A stretch of DNA of 64,000 bases, taken from Endozoicomonas atrinae (GTDB lineage: Bacteria; Pseudomonadota; Gammaproteobacteria; Pseudomonadales; Endozoicomonadaceae). A model generated the notes under the pieces. The model saw only the letters and a list, made by a program, of their open reading frames with translations. It searched no databases and was not told the DNA's origin. Below, piece by piece: positions 30,163 through 39,064 of this stretch. The DNA lies in the NCBI RefSeq assembly GCF_001647025.1, contig NZ_LUKQ02000002.1, positions 1-64,000 on the forward strand, given 5' to 3'. Every line of letters begins with the position of its first letter. Within the stretch, counting starts at the first letter, position 1. A program made the position numbers and the translations under genes.

Positions 30163-30963
30163 ATGTTAAAACAGATTTTCAAAACTTCAGCCATACTGAG
30201 CACCCTGCTCAGCCTGATCATAACCTCAATGCCTGCAGTGGCAACCATCAATGATGCAGAAGCCATTAACAAAGCAGGCCGTCAGCGAATGCTCAGCCAG
30301 CGGATCGCCAAAAGTTACATTATGATTGGCTCCGATGTAAATCCCGATAAAGCGACAGCTGACCTGGATATCAGCATGGCCCTTTTCGAGCAGCAGTTTC
30401 TCGAGCTTCTTGATTACGCGCCCAATGAAGCGATTCGCAATAGCCTGAATGATGCAGCTATCACCTGGCAGGAGTTCCGCTTAAAGGTGTTGGAAGCACC
30501 AAGCCGTGAAGACGCATTAACTGTACTGACACTCAGCGATGAACTTCTGGCGCGCAGCGAACTGGTTGTTAAAGCAATTACTGAGCATGTGGGACATGAA
30601 GCGGGGCATCTGGTCGATATTTCTGGTCGGCAGCGGATGCTCAGTCAGCGGATCGCCAAACTCTATATTGCCCGGGCCTGGGGTGTTAAGAATCAGTCGG
30701 TTGATGAATCGCTGGCCGTGGCCATCAATGAGTTTGGAACCGCGCTGACCACACTCCGCCAGTCTGAACTGAACTCAAACGATATCAATCAAAAGCTGTC
30801 CAAGGTTCAAAGCCAGTGGGATTTCACCAATGCCGGATTTAAAATCAGCGATCAGGGCAAATTTGTTCCCAATATGATCTCGGTAACCACTGAGTCGATT
30901 TTGAACAAAATGAACGATCTTACCTACGACTATGAACAGCTGATGATGAAACCCAAAGGCTGA
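30163..30963 (+). CDS. secreted protein with two PilJ N-terminal-type domains
   Basis: 266 residues. An N-terminal signal peptide (about 1-28, ending MPAVA) precedes two copies of the type IV pili methyl-accepting transducer N-terminal domain. Each starts with the hallmark GRQRMLSQRIAK, at about residues 39-50 and 155-166. No membrane helix or cytoplasmic signalling domain follows, so it is a free periplasmic sensor-type protein rather than a receptor. Such domains resemble the nitrate-sensing four-helix bundles of NarX/PilJ, but ligand and partner are unknown. The gene is alone, divergent from rluF. Confidence 0.8.
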   Translation: MLKQIFKTSAILSTLLSLIITSMPAVATINDAEAINKAGRQRMLSQRIAKSYIMIGSDVNPDKATADLDISMALFEQQFLELLDYAPNEAIRNSLNDAAITWQEFRLKVLEAPSREDALTVLTLSDELLARSELVVKAITEHVGHEAGHLVDISGRQRMLSQRIAKLYIARAWGVKNQSVDESLAVAINEFGTALTTLRQSELNSNDINQKLSKVQSQWDFTNAGFKISDQGKFVPNMISVTTESILNKMNDLTYDYEQLMMKPKG

Positions 30964-31060
30964 TTACTCGCCAAAAAATCGTCTGATTGGATGATATGAA
31001 AATCATTAACCAATCCAGACAATGGAGTGCTCAATAGAACAATAACAAAGAGCCACTCCC

Positions 31061-32191
31061 ATGAAAAAAGTTATGCTCAGTCTGCTCGCCCTGATTGCTG
31101 CTGCAGCGGGGTTATTACAGATAACGGCTGTTCAATCCTTTCTGGTCGGCCTTATCTTTCCATCCTTTCCTGAATACCCGCAACCCATTACTCAGCTGAA
31201 TGAACAAACTGAGGGCACTATCTATTATCAGAGTGCTACCCCCTTTGATCTGGATGTTCTTCTCAACAATATGGACGACGCCAGACCAACGACTGGACTG
31301 GGTCATCTTTATATTCCCGAGTCAGCCACCAGCGAGCAGCCGGTTCCAGCAATGGTGATACTGCACGGCAGTGGCGGCATCTCGCCTGGACGTGAACATG
31401 AACATGCCAAACTCCTGAACCAGAACGGTATTGCAGCGGTAGTTGTTGACTACTACCAGCCCAGGGGGCTGACTGAAGATAAAAGCTATATGATGAAGAT
31501 TAATGCCGTCACAGAGTTTGACGTCATTACCGATGCCTATTCGGTTTATAAACTGCTGAAAACCAGCCCCCTGATTGACGGCTCACGCATTGGGGTTATG
31601 GGTTTTTCCTACGGTGGAATGGCAAGCCGGATGGCAATGGATGAACGTTTCCACAAGACACTGGCTCCCGAAACGGATGGATTCAGTCTGTACGTTGATG
31701 TTTATGGCCCCTGCTTCCAGAACCTGGGAACACAGTCAACCAACGGCAAGCCACTCCTGACACTGAGAGGCACAGAAGATTATTCAAATGATCTGAAAGC
31801 CTGCGCCGATCGGGAAAATGAGCTCCGAGCACTTAATGTCGATGTTGAAAGTATTGTGTATCAGGGTGCTGGCCACTCCTGGGAAAACCTGGCACCTCAG
31901 ATTCTCAAAGAAGACGCCCCTTATATTTCAGGGTGCGAAGTCACCTATGATGATAAAGGCAACCCTCTGCTGAATGGCGACTCTATCTTGGAACTGTCAG
32001 AAACCGCAAGCCGGGAAGAGCGAATTGCTGCTCGCCTCAAGAGTGGACCTAAATATAAGGATTGCCTGAAGTATGGTTACCTGATCGGCAACGATGATGA
32101 AACCAAACAGCAGGCATACAGTGACTTGTTGAGCTTCCTCAAAAAGAATTTTGATCGCTCTATGGCTTTAGCTGCTGTTAATGAATCTTAA
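31061..32191 (+). CDS. exported alpha/beta hydrolase, dienelactone hydrolase family
   Basis: 376 residues. An N-terminal hydrophobic segment (MKKVMLSLLALIAAAAGLL) acts as signal peptide or anchor. The hydrolase core has HGSGG (oxyanion), nucleophile S183 in GFSYGG, acid D240 in GTEDYSND and H272 in GAGHSWEN, a full Ser-Asp-His triad. A C-terminal extension of about 90 residues follows. Dienelactone-hydrolase-like proteins of this type are esterases of unknown specificity. There is no obvious operon partner. Confidence 0.82.
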   Translation: MKKVMLSLLALIAAAAGLLQITAVQSFLVGLIFPSFPEYPQPITQLNEQTEGTIYYQSATPFDLDVLLNNMDDARPTTGLGHLYIPESATSEQPVPAMVILHGSGGISPGREHEHAKLLNQNGIAAVVVDYYQPRGLTEDKSYMMKINAVTEFDVITDAYSVYKLLKTSPLIDGSRIGVMGFSYGGMASRMAMDERFHKTLAPETDGFSLYVDVYGPCFQNLGTQSTNGKPLLTLRGTEDYSNDLKACADRENELRALNVDVESIVYQGAGHSWENLAPQILKEDAPYISGCEVTYDDKGNPLLNGDSILELSETASREERIAARLKSGPKYKDCLKYGYLIGNDDETKQQAYSDLLSFLKKNFDRSMALAAVNES

Positions 32192-32372
32192 CATGTAAAA
32201 ATCTACCCACAGAGACCGTTAAGAGCACAAAGGAAAAAAAGTCTATTCTTCATGTTCATTAAGGCCTCTGTGGTCAGGTTTGTTCTTCTCTGAAGGAGGC
32301 CAGCAATGTTACTGGATTCACCAGGCTCTATGAGAATAAAATAACCACTCATATCAGCACTGGGGTTTTACG

Positions 32373-32825
32373 ATGGAAATATGGGTTGATGCTGATGCTT
32401 GCCCCTTGGTAATAAAAGAAATTTTATACCGGGCAGCTGAGCGCACCAAAACACCAACAACTTTTGTTGCCAATCACTTTTTACAAGTGGCTAAGTCTAA
32501 ATACATTAAATTCATGCAGGTGAGTACTGGCTTTGATGTCGCTGACAATGAAATAGTTAAACGTATAACCAGCAAAGACCTAGTGATTACCGCTGATATT
32601 CCTTTAGCAGCTGAAGTCATTGAAAAAGGTGCACTGGCATTAAACCCACGAGGCGAGTTATATACCGACAGCAATATCAGGGCGCGACTTAATATGCGCG
32701 ATTTTATGGACACCCTGAGGTCAAGTGGTATTCAGACGGGTGGTGTTCCAGCAATCAGCCACAGTGATCGACAAACCTTCGCCAATAATCTGGACAAGCT
32801 ATTGGCCAAGAAATCAGAAGCATAA
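32373..32825 (+). CDS. yaiI: YaiI/YqxD family protein (DUF188)
   Basis: 150 residues of a conserved single-domain family with a PIN-like nuclease-type fold; function unproven. Seen: [52 protein letters not shown] and [13 protein letters not shown], all family signatures. The start ATG follows GGGGTTTTACG. Single gene in an intergenic setting. Confidence 0.9.
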   Translation: MEIWVDADACPLVIKEILYRAAERTKTPTTFVANHFLQVAKSKYIKFMQVSTGFDVADNEIVKRITSKDLVITADIPLAAEVIEKGALALNPRGELYTDSNIRARLNMRDFMDTLRSSGIQTGGVPAISHSDRQTFANNLDKLLAKKSEA

Positions 32826-32907
32826 GCCTGCTATGAATTAATACGGTAACGCTGGCAAGTATCTAGTAGTTAGAAATTCGCCCCAGAGAAGCCAGCACCA
32901 ATGATGA

Positions 32908-33717
32908 CTATTCACTCTTTACCTGCTGCCAGTAGTTTTCCATTTCTTCTAATGTTAACTTCTCAAACACCTGATCGTTTGTTGTGGCAAGCAACTCCAT
33001 TTTACGAAAACGCCCATCAAATTTATGGCATGCCTTCCGCAAGGACATATCCGCATCAACCCCTAAATGACGGGCAAGATTAACACAGGCAAATAGAAGA
33101 TCTCCTACCTCTTCAGCAACCCGCTCCTGGCTCTCATTTCCTGCTGTGCGGATTTCGTCCAACTCTTCATGTATCTTGTCAAATACCGGCTCAGTTTCAG
33201 GCCAGTCAAAGCCAAGCCTTGCCGCTGCAGCCTGAATCTTTTCCGCTCTCTGCAAGGTAGGCAGTGTTCTTGGCAGATCATCAGGCATCGCTGATTCAGG
33301 CTGCTTTTGCCCTTTCTGCTTTTTTTCGTCTGCCTTTATTTCCTGCCATTTCTGCTTAACCTGTTCTGGAGTGAGTTTTTCTTCTGAAGCAAACGACTCA
33401 AGACTGCCATCAGGAAATACATGAGGGTGCCGGCGCAGCAGTTTTGTTAACAACCCCTCACTGATATCTGCAAAGTCAAAGAGTTCGCTTTCCTTTGCCA
33501 TCTGAGCATGAAAAATCACCTGAAATAGCAGGTCTCCCAGCTCTTCTTTAAGATTGTCGTAATCTTCACGCTCAATGGCTTCGGCAACTTCACAGGCTTC
33601 TTCCAGAGTATAGGGAGCAATGGTGGCAAAGGTCTGTTTCAGATCCCACGGACAACCATGTTCTGTATCCCTGAGTCTGGCCATCAAAATAATCAGATCA
33701 TCAATGGAATGTGACAA
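32908..33717 (-). CDS. mazG: nucleoside triphosphate pyrophosphohydrolase MazG
   Basis: 269 residues with two MazG domains, N-terminal ARLRDTEHGCPWDLKQTF ... ELGDLLFQVIFHAQ and C-terminal EELDEIRTA ... EEVGDLLFACVNLARH, each with the metal-binding E/D pattern. It hydrolyses NTPs to NMP and PPi; in E. coli it lowers (p)ppGpp during starvation and sits next to relA, as here. The start is an unusual TTG at 33717, supported by GGAG seven bases upstream and by family alignment. Confidence 0.95.
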   Translation of the reverse strand: MSHSIDDLIILMARLRDTEHGCPWDLKQTFATIAPYTLEEACEVAEAIEREDYDNLKEELGDLLFQVIFHAQMAKESELFDFADISEGLLTKLLRRHPHVFPDGSLESFASEEKLTPEQVKQKWQEIKADEKKQKGQKQPESAMPDDLPRTLPTLQRAEKIQAAAARLGFDWPETEPVFDKIHEELDEIRTAGNESQERVAEEVGDLLFACVNLARHLGVDADMSLRKACHKFDGRFRKMELLATTNDQVFEKLTLEEMENYWQQVKSE

Positions 33718-33751
33718 ACCAGACTCCTGCAGGTATTAAAAAGCATGAAAA

Positions 33752-33781
33752 GGGAGGATCCTCCCACGCAAAGCGTGGGAG
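33752..33781 (-). terminator. double hairpin between relA and mazG
   Basis: CTCCCACGC/GCGTGGGAG (9-bp stem, 3-base loop) overlaps the palindrome GGGAGGATCCTCCC. On the minus strand they follow the relA stop by 13 bases and lead into TTTTCATGCTTTTT. The two hairpins share the GGGAG arm and so cannot form together, a layout that could partly terminate transcription before mazG. Confidence 0.55.
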
Positions 33782-33794
33782 TTAATAGAGTCAT

Positions 33795-36053
33795 TTAACT
33801 CATTTTGCGATGACGAACGGCATCAATTACGTTGGGCAACTGACTGACCTTGGCAAGAAGACGCCCCAGGCTTTCCAGACTAGGAACTTCCATGGTCAGC
33901 AGCATACTGGCCAGATGTTCTTCTTTGCTGGTACGGGTCTGCATCGAGAGAACATTCACCTTATCGTTTGCCAGCACCATGGTAATGTCCCTTAGCAAGC
34001 CCGGGCGGTCATAAGCCGTAATGATGACATCAACCGGATAACTGTAGTCAGGCTTAGTCCCCCAGTTAACCTCTATCAAACGCTCAGGTTCACGGCTACG
34101 TAGAGAGAGCGCAGTATTACAGTCTTCCCGGTGAATCGTTACGCCACGTCCAACGGTGATATAGCCAATGATCGGATCACCCGGCACCGGCTGGCAGCAG
34201 CCCGCCATCTGAGTCAGCAGATTACCAACACCATCAATATTTATGGTGCTGTCCGATAGCCGATCCTGCTGCGGCTTGGTACGGATTTCAAACGTTTTCT
34301 CTTCTTCGGGCGCCACCTGCTTCTGTGCCAGCGAAACCACATGGCGAAGTTTTATGTCACCGGCGCCAATACCCGCAAACATATCATCAGGAGAGAGACT
34401 GTTTACGGCCAGAGCAAGCTCTGAGTAATTAACGCCATGTAACGCCTGACGCTTAAGCTCCAATTCCAGAAGGCTCTGACCATCCGCAATGTTGGCGTCT
34501 CTATCCTGCTTTTTGAACCAGCTGGTGATCTTAGCCCTTGCACGACTAGTGGTGACATAGCCAAGGTCAGGGTTTAGCCAGTCCCTGCTGGGACGCGCAT
34601 TTGGAGCGGTAAGGATTTCGACCTGGTCACCAGTTTTGAGCTTATGAGTCAGCGGTACAATACGACCGGCGACTTTCGCCCCCCTGCAACGGCTACCTAC
34701 CTCAGAGTGAATCCGGTAGGCAAAATCGATAGGGGTAGCCCCGACCGACAGGTCAACAACATGACCATCTTTGGTAAACACGTAAATTCGGTCTGGCTCT
34801 ACATCCGCGCGCCACTGACCTCCGAGTTCACCCAAATCGCCAAGGTCTTCATGCCACTCCATGACCTGACGCAACCAGGAGATTTTTTCCTCATAGCTGT
34901 CACTTCGGCTATTAACGTCAGTACCCTTGTACTTCCAGTGAGCGCAAACCCCAAGCTCTGCTTCCTCATGCATATCATGGGTGCGTATCTGAACCTCAAG
35001 AGTTTTTCCTTCGGGACCAAATACCGCCGTATGCAGTGAGCGATACCCATTCTCTTTCGGAGTGGCAATGTAATCATCAAACTCTTTTGGAATATGATTC
35101 CAGAGAGAGTGCACGACGCCCAGCGCTGCATAGCAGTCGCGCACTTCATGAGTGAGAATTCGAACTGCACGAATATCATAGAGATCACGGAAATCGACAT
35201 TTTTCCGCTTCATCTTCCGCCAGATACTGTAGATATGCTTCACCCGGCCATTCACATCACCCTCGATTCTGGCATCCGACAGTGATGTTTTCAGGGTATC
35301 TACAACGTCGGTGATGTATTTCTGACGATCGAGTCGTTTACCATCCAGCAGCTTGGCAATCTTCTTATAGTCATGGGGCTTTAGATAACGGAAGGAGAGG
35401 TCTTCTAGCTCCCACTTGATATAACCAATACCAAGCCGGTGAGCCAGCGGTGCATAGATTTCAAAAACTTCTCTGGCAACACGTTGCCGCTTTTCCTTGC
35501 TGGCATGCTGAACAGCCCGGATAGCACAGGTTCGCTCGGCCAGTTTGATCAGGGCAACACGGACATCGTCAATAATGGAAACCAGCATCTTGCGAACTTT
35601 TTCCAGCTGGTCCTGACGATGATCCAGAACCTGCCTTCTGGGGTTCTGGATATTGCTGATGGCCGCCATGCCCTGAACGTCTTTGATCAGACCGGCAACC
35701 ACCTTACCAAAATTTTCTTCAACCTGGTCTAGAGACAGTTTGGTTTCACGGACAGCTCGATAGAGGACGGCTGCAACCAGGGTATCCATATCCAGTTTCA
35801 GCTCAGCCAGGATCTCCGCCATTTCCAGTCCGGTTCGGAAACACCCTTTTCCCGTTGGCCAGGCTGTTTCTTCAGCGCTCTGATGGAGAGACCGCTGCAA
35901 TGCCAGCAGCTCAGCCTGTCGGGCCAGCTCACAGGCCTCCCTCAGGCTATCAGTATCACCAACGCCATAACGTTCCTGCAGGCGATTCAGCCAGGCACCC
36001 AGATCGACACTGCCGTCGAAGTGCTGAGGCTGATCCTCTCTGACCTTGACCAT
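33795..36053 (-). CDS. relA: GTP pyrophosphokinase RelA
   Basis: 752-residue (p)ppGpp synthetase activated by stalled ribosomes. The N-terminal hydrolase domain lacks the HD pair (VAAVLYRAVRETKLS where SpoT has HD), as in true RelA. The synthetase domain carries DFRDLYDIRAVRI and FDDYIATPKENGYRSLHTAV. TGS (RIYVFTKDGHVVDLSVGATPIDFAYRIHSE, split here across the domain), a zinc-finger-like CCQPVPGDPIIGY segment and a C-terminal ACT domain follow. It lies between rlmD and mazG as in Pseudomonas. Confidence 0.97.
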   Translation of the reverse strand: MVKVREDQPQHFDGSVDLGAWLNRLQERYGVGDTDSLREACELARQAELLALQRSLHQSAEETAWPTGKGCFRTGLEMAEILAELKLDMDTLVAAVLYRAVRETKLSLDQVEENFGKVVAGLIKDVQGMAAISNIQNPRRQVLDHRQDQLEKVRKMLVSIIDDVRVALIKLAERTCAIRAVQHASKEKRQRVAREVFEIYAPLAHRLGIGYIKWELEDLSFRYLKPHDYKKIAKLLDGKRLDRQKYITDVVDTLKTSLSDARIEGDVNGRVKHIYSIWRKMKRKNVDFRDLYDIRAVRILTHEVRDCYAALGVVHSLWNHIPKEFDDYIATPKENGYRSLHTAVFGPEGKTLEVQIRTHDMHEEAELGVCAHWKYKGTDVNSRSDSYEEKISWLRQVMEWHEDLGDLGELGGQWRADVEPDRIYVFTKDGHVVDLSVGATPIDFAYRIHSEVGSRCRGAKVAGRIVPLTHKLKTGDQVEILTAPNARPSRDWLNPDLGYVTTSRARAKITSWFKKQDRDANIADGQSLLELELKRQALHGVNYSELALAVNSLSPDDMFAGIGAGDIKLRHVVSLAQKQVAPEEEKTFEIRTKPQQDRLSDSTINIDGVGNLLTQMAGCCQPVPGDPIIGYITVGRGVTIHREDCNTALSLRSREPERLIEVNWGTKPDYSYPVDVIITAYDRPGLLRDITMVLANDKVNVLSMQTRTSKEEHLASMLLTMEVPSLESLGRLLAKVSQLPNVIDAVRHRKMS

Positions 36054-36473
36054 CTATTCCATTCCGTCTCTTTCTATATAAATGATGCCCTGTCGCCCTT
36101 CCTGGTACTCAAAGCCCTGGTCAGGCGTCGGCTTAAGACTACTACCTGAAAGCAGCCATTAATAGACTACTTTCTAATAAATTACTGTCTGATGAACTAG
36201 GGGGTGTTACCAACTGGACATACAACCAGCCACCCATTATTTGTGCCAGACAAGGCGCAAGCTGCGTAGTGTGGTTGCTCCACATGAGCAGTGAGCAACG
36301 CTGTATGGTGCAAATAATGTGAGGCCCCTTTGGGTTGGTCATACAAGCACTCATGCCGTGTTGAACGCCTTGAACAGGGAACCACCATGTCCTGCGCCGT
36401 TCGCCTTGCCTGAGTGCTTGTATGACCAACTAGTTGAATGGCCAGTTGGCAACACCCCCTAAGTCCTGACAGC
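36054..36473. other. rlmD-relA intergenic region with inserted repeat element
   Basis: 420 bases without a gene. About 264 of them are element B (36198-36461). The remaining 144 bases before relA should contain its promoter; no clear box was chosen. Confidence 0.65.
36198..36461. mobile_element. nested inverted-repeat element B (MITE-like)
   Basis: 264 bases with 20-bp terminal inverted repeats matching at 19 of 20 positions (left TAGGGGGTGTTACCAACTGG), starting and ending in TA. A perfect 20-bp inner inverted repeat lies at 36334-36353/36411-36430. A second, 14-bp one with two mismatches lies at 36235-36248/36306-36319. No coding frame of note. It ends 12 bases from the rlmD stop. Confidence 0.75.
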
Positions 36474-37811
36474 CTATGCACGAATAAAAAGTGCCATGGA
36501 CTCCACATGAGCAGTTTGCGGAAACATATCCATTACACACAAACGCTCAAGTTTGAAACCATAGGAAGCAAGACTGCCAGCATCCCTGGCAAGAGTTGCC
36601 GGGTTACAGGAAATATACAACAAGCGATCAGGCAATAAACCGGCCAGTTGTTCAATCATAAAATCCGCACCGGCCCTCGGTGGATCCAGAACCACTATGT
36701 CGTAATGTTCTTTTGCCCAAGATTCCGCTGTAAAATCACTGGACAGATCCGCACAGTAAAAGCTCACATTATTCAAACCATTCAGATCGGCATTTCTTGT
36801 CGCCTGCTCAACCGAGCTCTTCGAACCTTCAACACCCGTGACATGGCCTGATTTCTTAGCCAGTGGCAGTGAGAAGTTACCCAGACCACAGAAAAGATCA
36901 AGCACTTTGTCGGATGCTTTCGGGGTAAGCCACTGTAGAGCTTGCTCAACCATCGTCTGATTGATCACCCAGTTAACCTGGGTAAAGTCCTGTGGCCGGA
37001 AGTACAGCTTCACTCTGGATTCAGGAAGAAAATAATTCAGTGCTACGGATACATCTTCATCGGGCATGTGGGGATATAGAACCCTGATACTCCCAGGACT
37101 ATCCTGCAGATACAGAAATAGCTGATGGGTAGCGGCAAATTCTTTCAATAGCGCCCGATCTTCTTCTGACAGAGGGCGAATATGACGCAGCAGTAACCCA
37201 CGCCCCTGCTCCGCCAGAAAGCACTCTGCATGAGAAATACCTTCACGGCCTTTCAGCGTTGGCAAAAATGACTTGAGAAGTAAGGGCATTTCCTGCAAAG
37301 GCGCTGCCAGTACTGGGCATTCATTTATTTCACAGATAGTATTACTGCCCTTTTCCCGAAATCCGAGGCTCAGCCTTCCTTTGCGCCAACGCATGGCAAA
37401 ACGACAACGGTAGCGGTACCCATAGGGTGGAGAAATCAGCGGTTCTTCTATATGCTCAGGCACAACATTGGCAAAACGCCTTAGCTGATCAAGCACAATC
37501 TGCTGCTTGCCTTTGAGCTGCCCAGCATGAGACCAGTACTGAAGATTACAGCCTCCACACTGATGAAAATGCGAGCAGGCTGGCTCACTGCGCTCGGACG
37601 ATGCAAGCAGCACTTCTTTTGTACAGGCGTTCATAAAACGCCGTTTATCTTCCAGAACCTGAACACGAACGGTTTCACCCGGCAGTGCACCATCAATAAA
37701 GAGGGTCTTCCCATGATGACGGGCTATCCCACGACCATCATGGGAAAGGCCATCAATACGCACATCCTCATTCAGAAAAAAAGGGGTTGAGGTAGCACGT
37801 TTAAAGCGCAT
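36474..37811 (-). CDS. rlmD: 23S rRNA (uracil(1939)-C5)-methyltransferase RlmD
   Basis: 445 residues. The N-terminal TRAM domain is VRIDGLSHDGRGIARHHGKTLFIDGALPGE. A 4Fe-4S cluster is bound by cysteines including CSHFHQCGGCNLQYW. The SAM-binding domain has LDLFCGLGNFSLPLA, VVLDPPRAGAD and YISCNPATLARD, which contains the catalytic Cys. It methylates U1939 of 23S rRNA. It is in line with relA and mazG on the minus strand, but separated from relA by element B. Confidence 0.96.
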   Translation of the reverse strand: MRFKRATSTPFFLNEDVRIDGLSHDGRGIARHHGKTLFIDGALPGETVRVQVLEDKRRFMNACTKEVLLASSERSEPACSHFHQCGGCNLQYWSHAGQLKGKQQIVLDQLRRFANVVPEHIEEPLISPPYGYRYRCRFAMRWRKGRLSLGFREKGSNTICEINECPVLAAPLQEMPLLLKSFLPTLKGREGISHAECFLAEQGRGLLLRHIRPLSEEDRALLKEFAATHQLFLYLQDSPGSIRVLYPHMPDEDVSVALNYFLPESRVKLYFRPQDFTQVNWVINQTMVEQALQWLTPKASDKVLDLFCGLGNFSLPLAKKSGHVTGVEGSKSSVEQATRNADLNGLNNVSFYCADLSSDFTAESWAKEHYDIVVLDPPRAGADFMIEQLAGLLPDRLLYISCNPATLARDAGSLASYGFKLERLCVMDMFPQTAHVESMALFIRA

Positions 37812-37943
37812 AGAGTACTTCCAACATTCTATTACTGCCCGATCGGGGCTGTTTAAAAGCCTGATTCTACATTGGATATGGAGTACAAAAAACTCGCAGT
37901 CATACGTCCATACCTGAAAATTACGGTCATTTATAAAAAATGG

Positions 37944-38834
37944 CTATGGTAAAAATACGCCTGTTGAAAGATAGCGATCACCACGATCACAGATAATCGC
38001 AACGATGGTGGCATTCTCTACACTTTTTGAAAGTCTCAGGGCTGCTGCAACTGCTCCGCCTGACGAAACGCCACAGAATATTCCCTCTTCACGAGCCAGC
38101 TGCCTCATGCATTCTTCAGCCTCTACCTGGCCAATATCCATCACTTCATCAATGGCGGAACGATCAAAAATAGCAGGCAAATATTCGGGACTCCAACGAC
38201 GAATACCGGGTATTTGAGCTCCCTCTTCCGGCTGCAGGCCAACAATCTGAATAGAAGGGTTCTTCGTTTTCAGATAACGAGAGGTTCCCATTATTGTCCC
38301 GGTTGTTCCCATGGAGCTGATAAAGTGCGTCAATGTACCTTGGGTTTGCTGCCAGATTTCTGGCCCAGTAGTCCCATAATGCGAAAGAGGGTTATCAGGA
38401 TTAGCAAACTGGTTAAGAACCTTCCCTGTTCCCTGCTCTTGCATTTCCAGGGCTTTATCACGGGCACCTTCCATTCCATCACTGACCAGAATCAGCTCTG
38501 CCCCATAGGCACTCATGGCAGCACGACGCTCGGCACTCATATTGTCCGGCATAATAAGAATCATTCGATAACCACGAACAGCCGCCGCCATGGCTAGCGC
38601 TATTCCCGTATTACCACTGGTGGCTTCAATTAATGTATCACCCGGCCTGATGACATCACGAGCTTCGGCCTCCGCGATCATCGACAAGGCCGGGCGATCT
38701 TTCACTGATCCGGCCGGATTCTGGCCTTCCAGTTTGAGCAATATGGTATTGGAGCTCTTCCCTTGCATGCGTTGCAGGCGAACCAGAGGGGTATTGCCAA
38801 TAATCGACTCTATTGTCGGATATTCCATGGACAT
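37944..38834 (-). CDS. cysM: cysteine synthase B
   Basis: 296-residue PLP enzyme making cysteine from O-acetylserine with sulfide or thiosulfate. Seen: [18 protein letters not shown], the PLP-lysine motif [30 protein letters not shown] and [10 protein letters not shown]. The R-R-W-S-P-E-Y segment is typical of CysM rather than CysK. It is divergent from the BarA/GacS kinase gene across 230 bases, the Pseudomonas arrangement. Confidence 0.95.
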   Translation of the reverse strand: MSMEYPTIESIIGNTPLVRLQRMQGKSSNTILLKLEGQNPAGSVKDRPALSMIAEAEARDVIRPGDTLIEATSGNTGIALAMAAAVRGYRMILIMPDNMSAERRAAMSAYGAELILVSDGMEGARDKALEMQEQGTGKVLNQFANPDNPLSHYGTTGPEIWQQTQGTLTHFISSMGTTGTIMGTSRYLKTKNPSIQIVGLQPEEGAQIPGIRRWSPEYLPAIFDRSAIDEVMDIGQVEAEECMRQLAREEGIFCGVSSGGAVAAALRLSKSVENATIVAIICDRGDRYLSTGVFLP

Positions 38835-39064
38835 ATAACTTACGTAGACTTTATTATTCCAGCACAGAGAAGAATAATTCTGGCTATTGGCTATTTATCA
38901 GCGCCCTTACATTAAAAAACAAACCTCAGGAGCCTGTCGGGCTTAACCCGCCGGAGCAAGACAAGTCCTACAAATTGCCAGATATAAGGCGTTTATTTTT
39001 TAATAGCTTAGAGCATAACCCTGCAATAATACCGAACAAAAGCCAAACAGGGAAAGGCAGTACC

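Noticed and set aside
38813-39064. 84-residue N-terminal extension of the BarA/GacS kinase
   Set aside because: It overlaps the start of cysM, is non-conserved in character, and the ATG at 39065 has a proper ribosome binding site followed by the first membrane helix.
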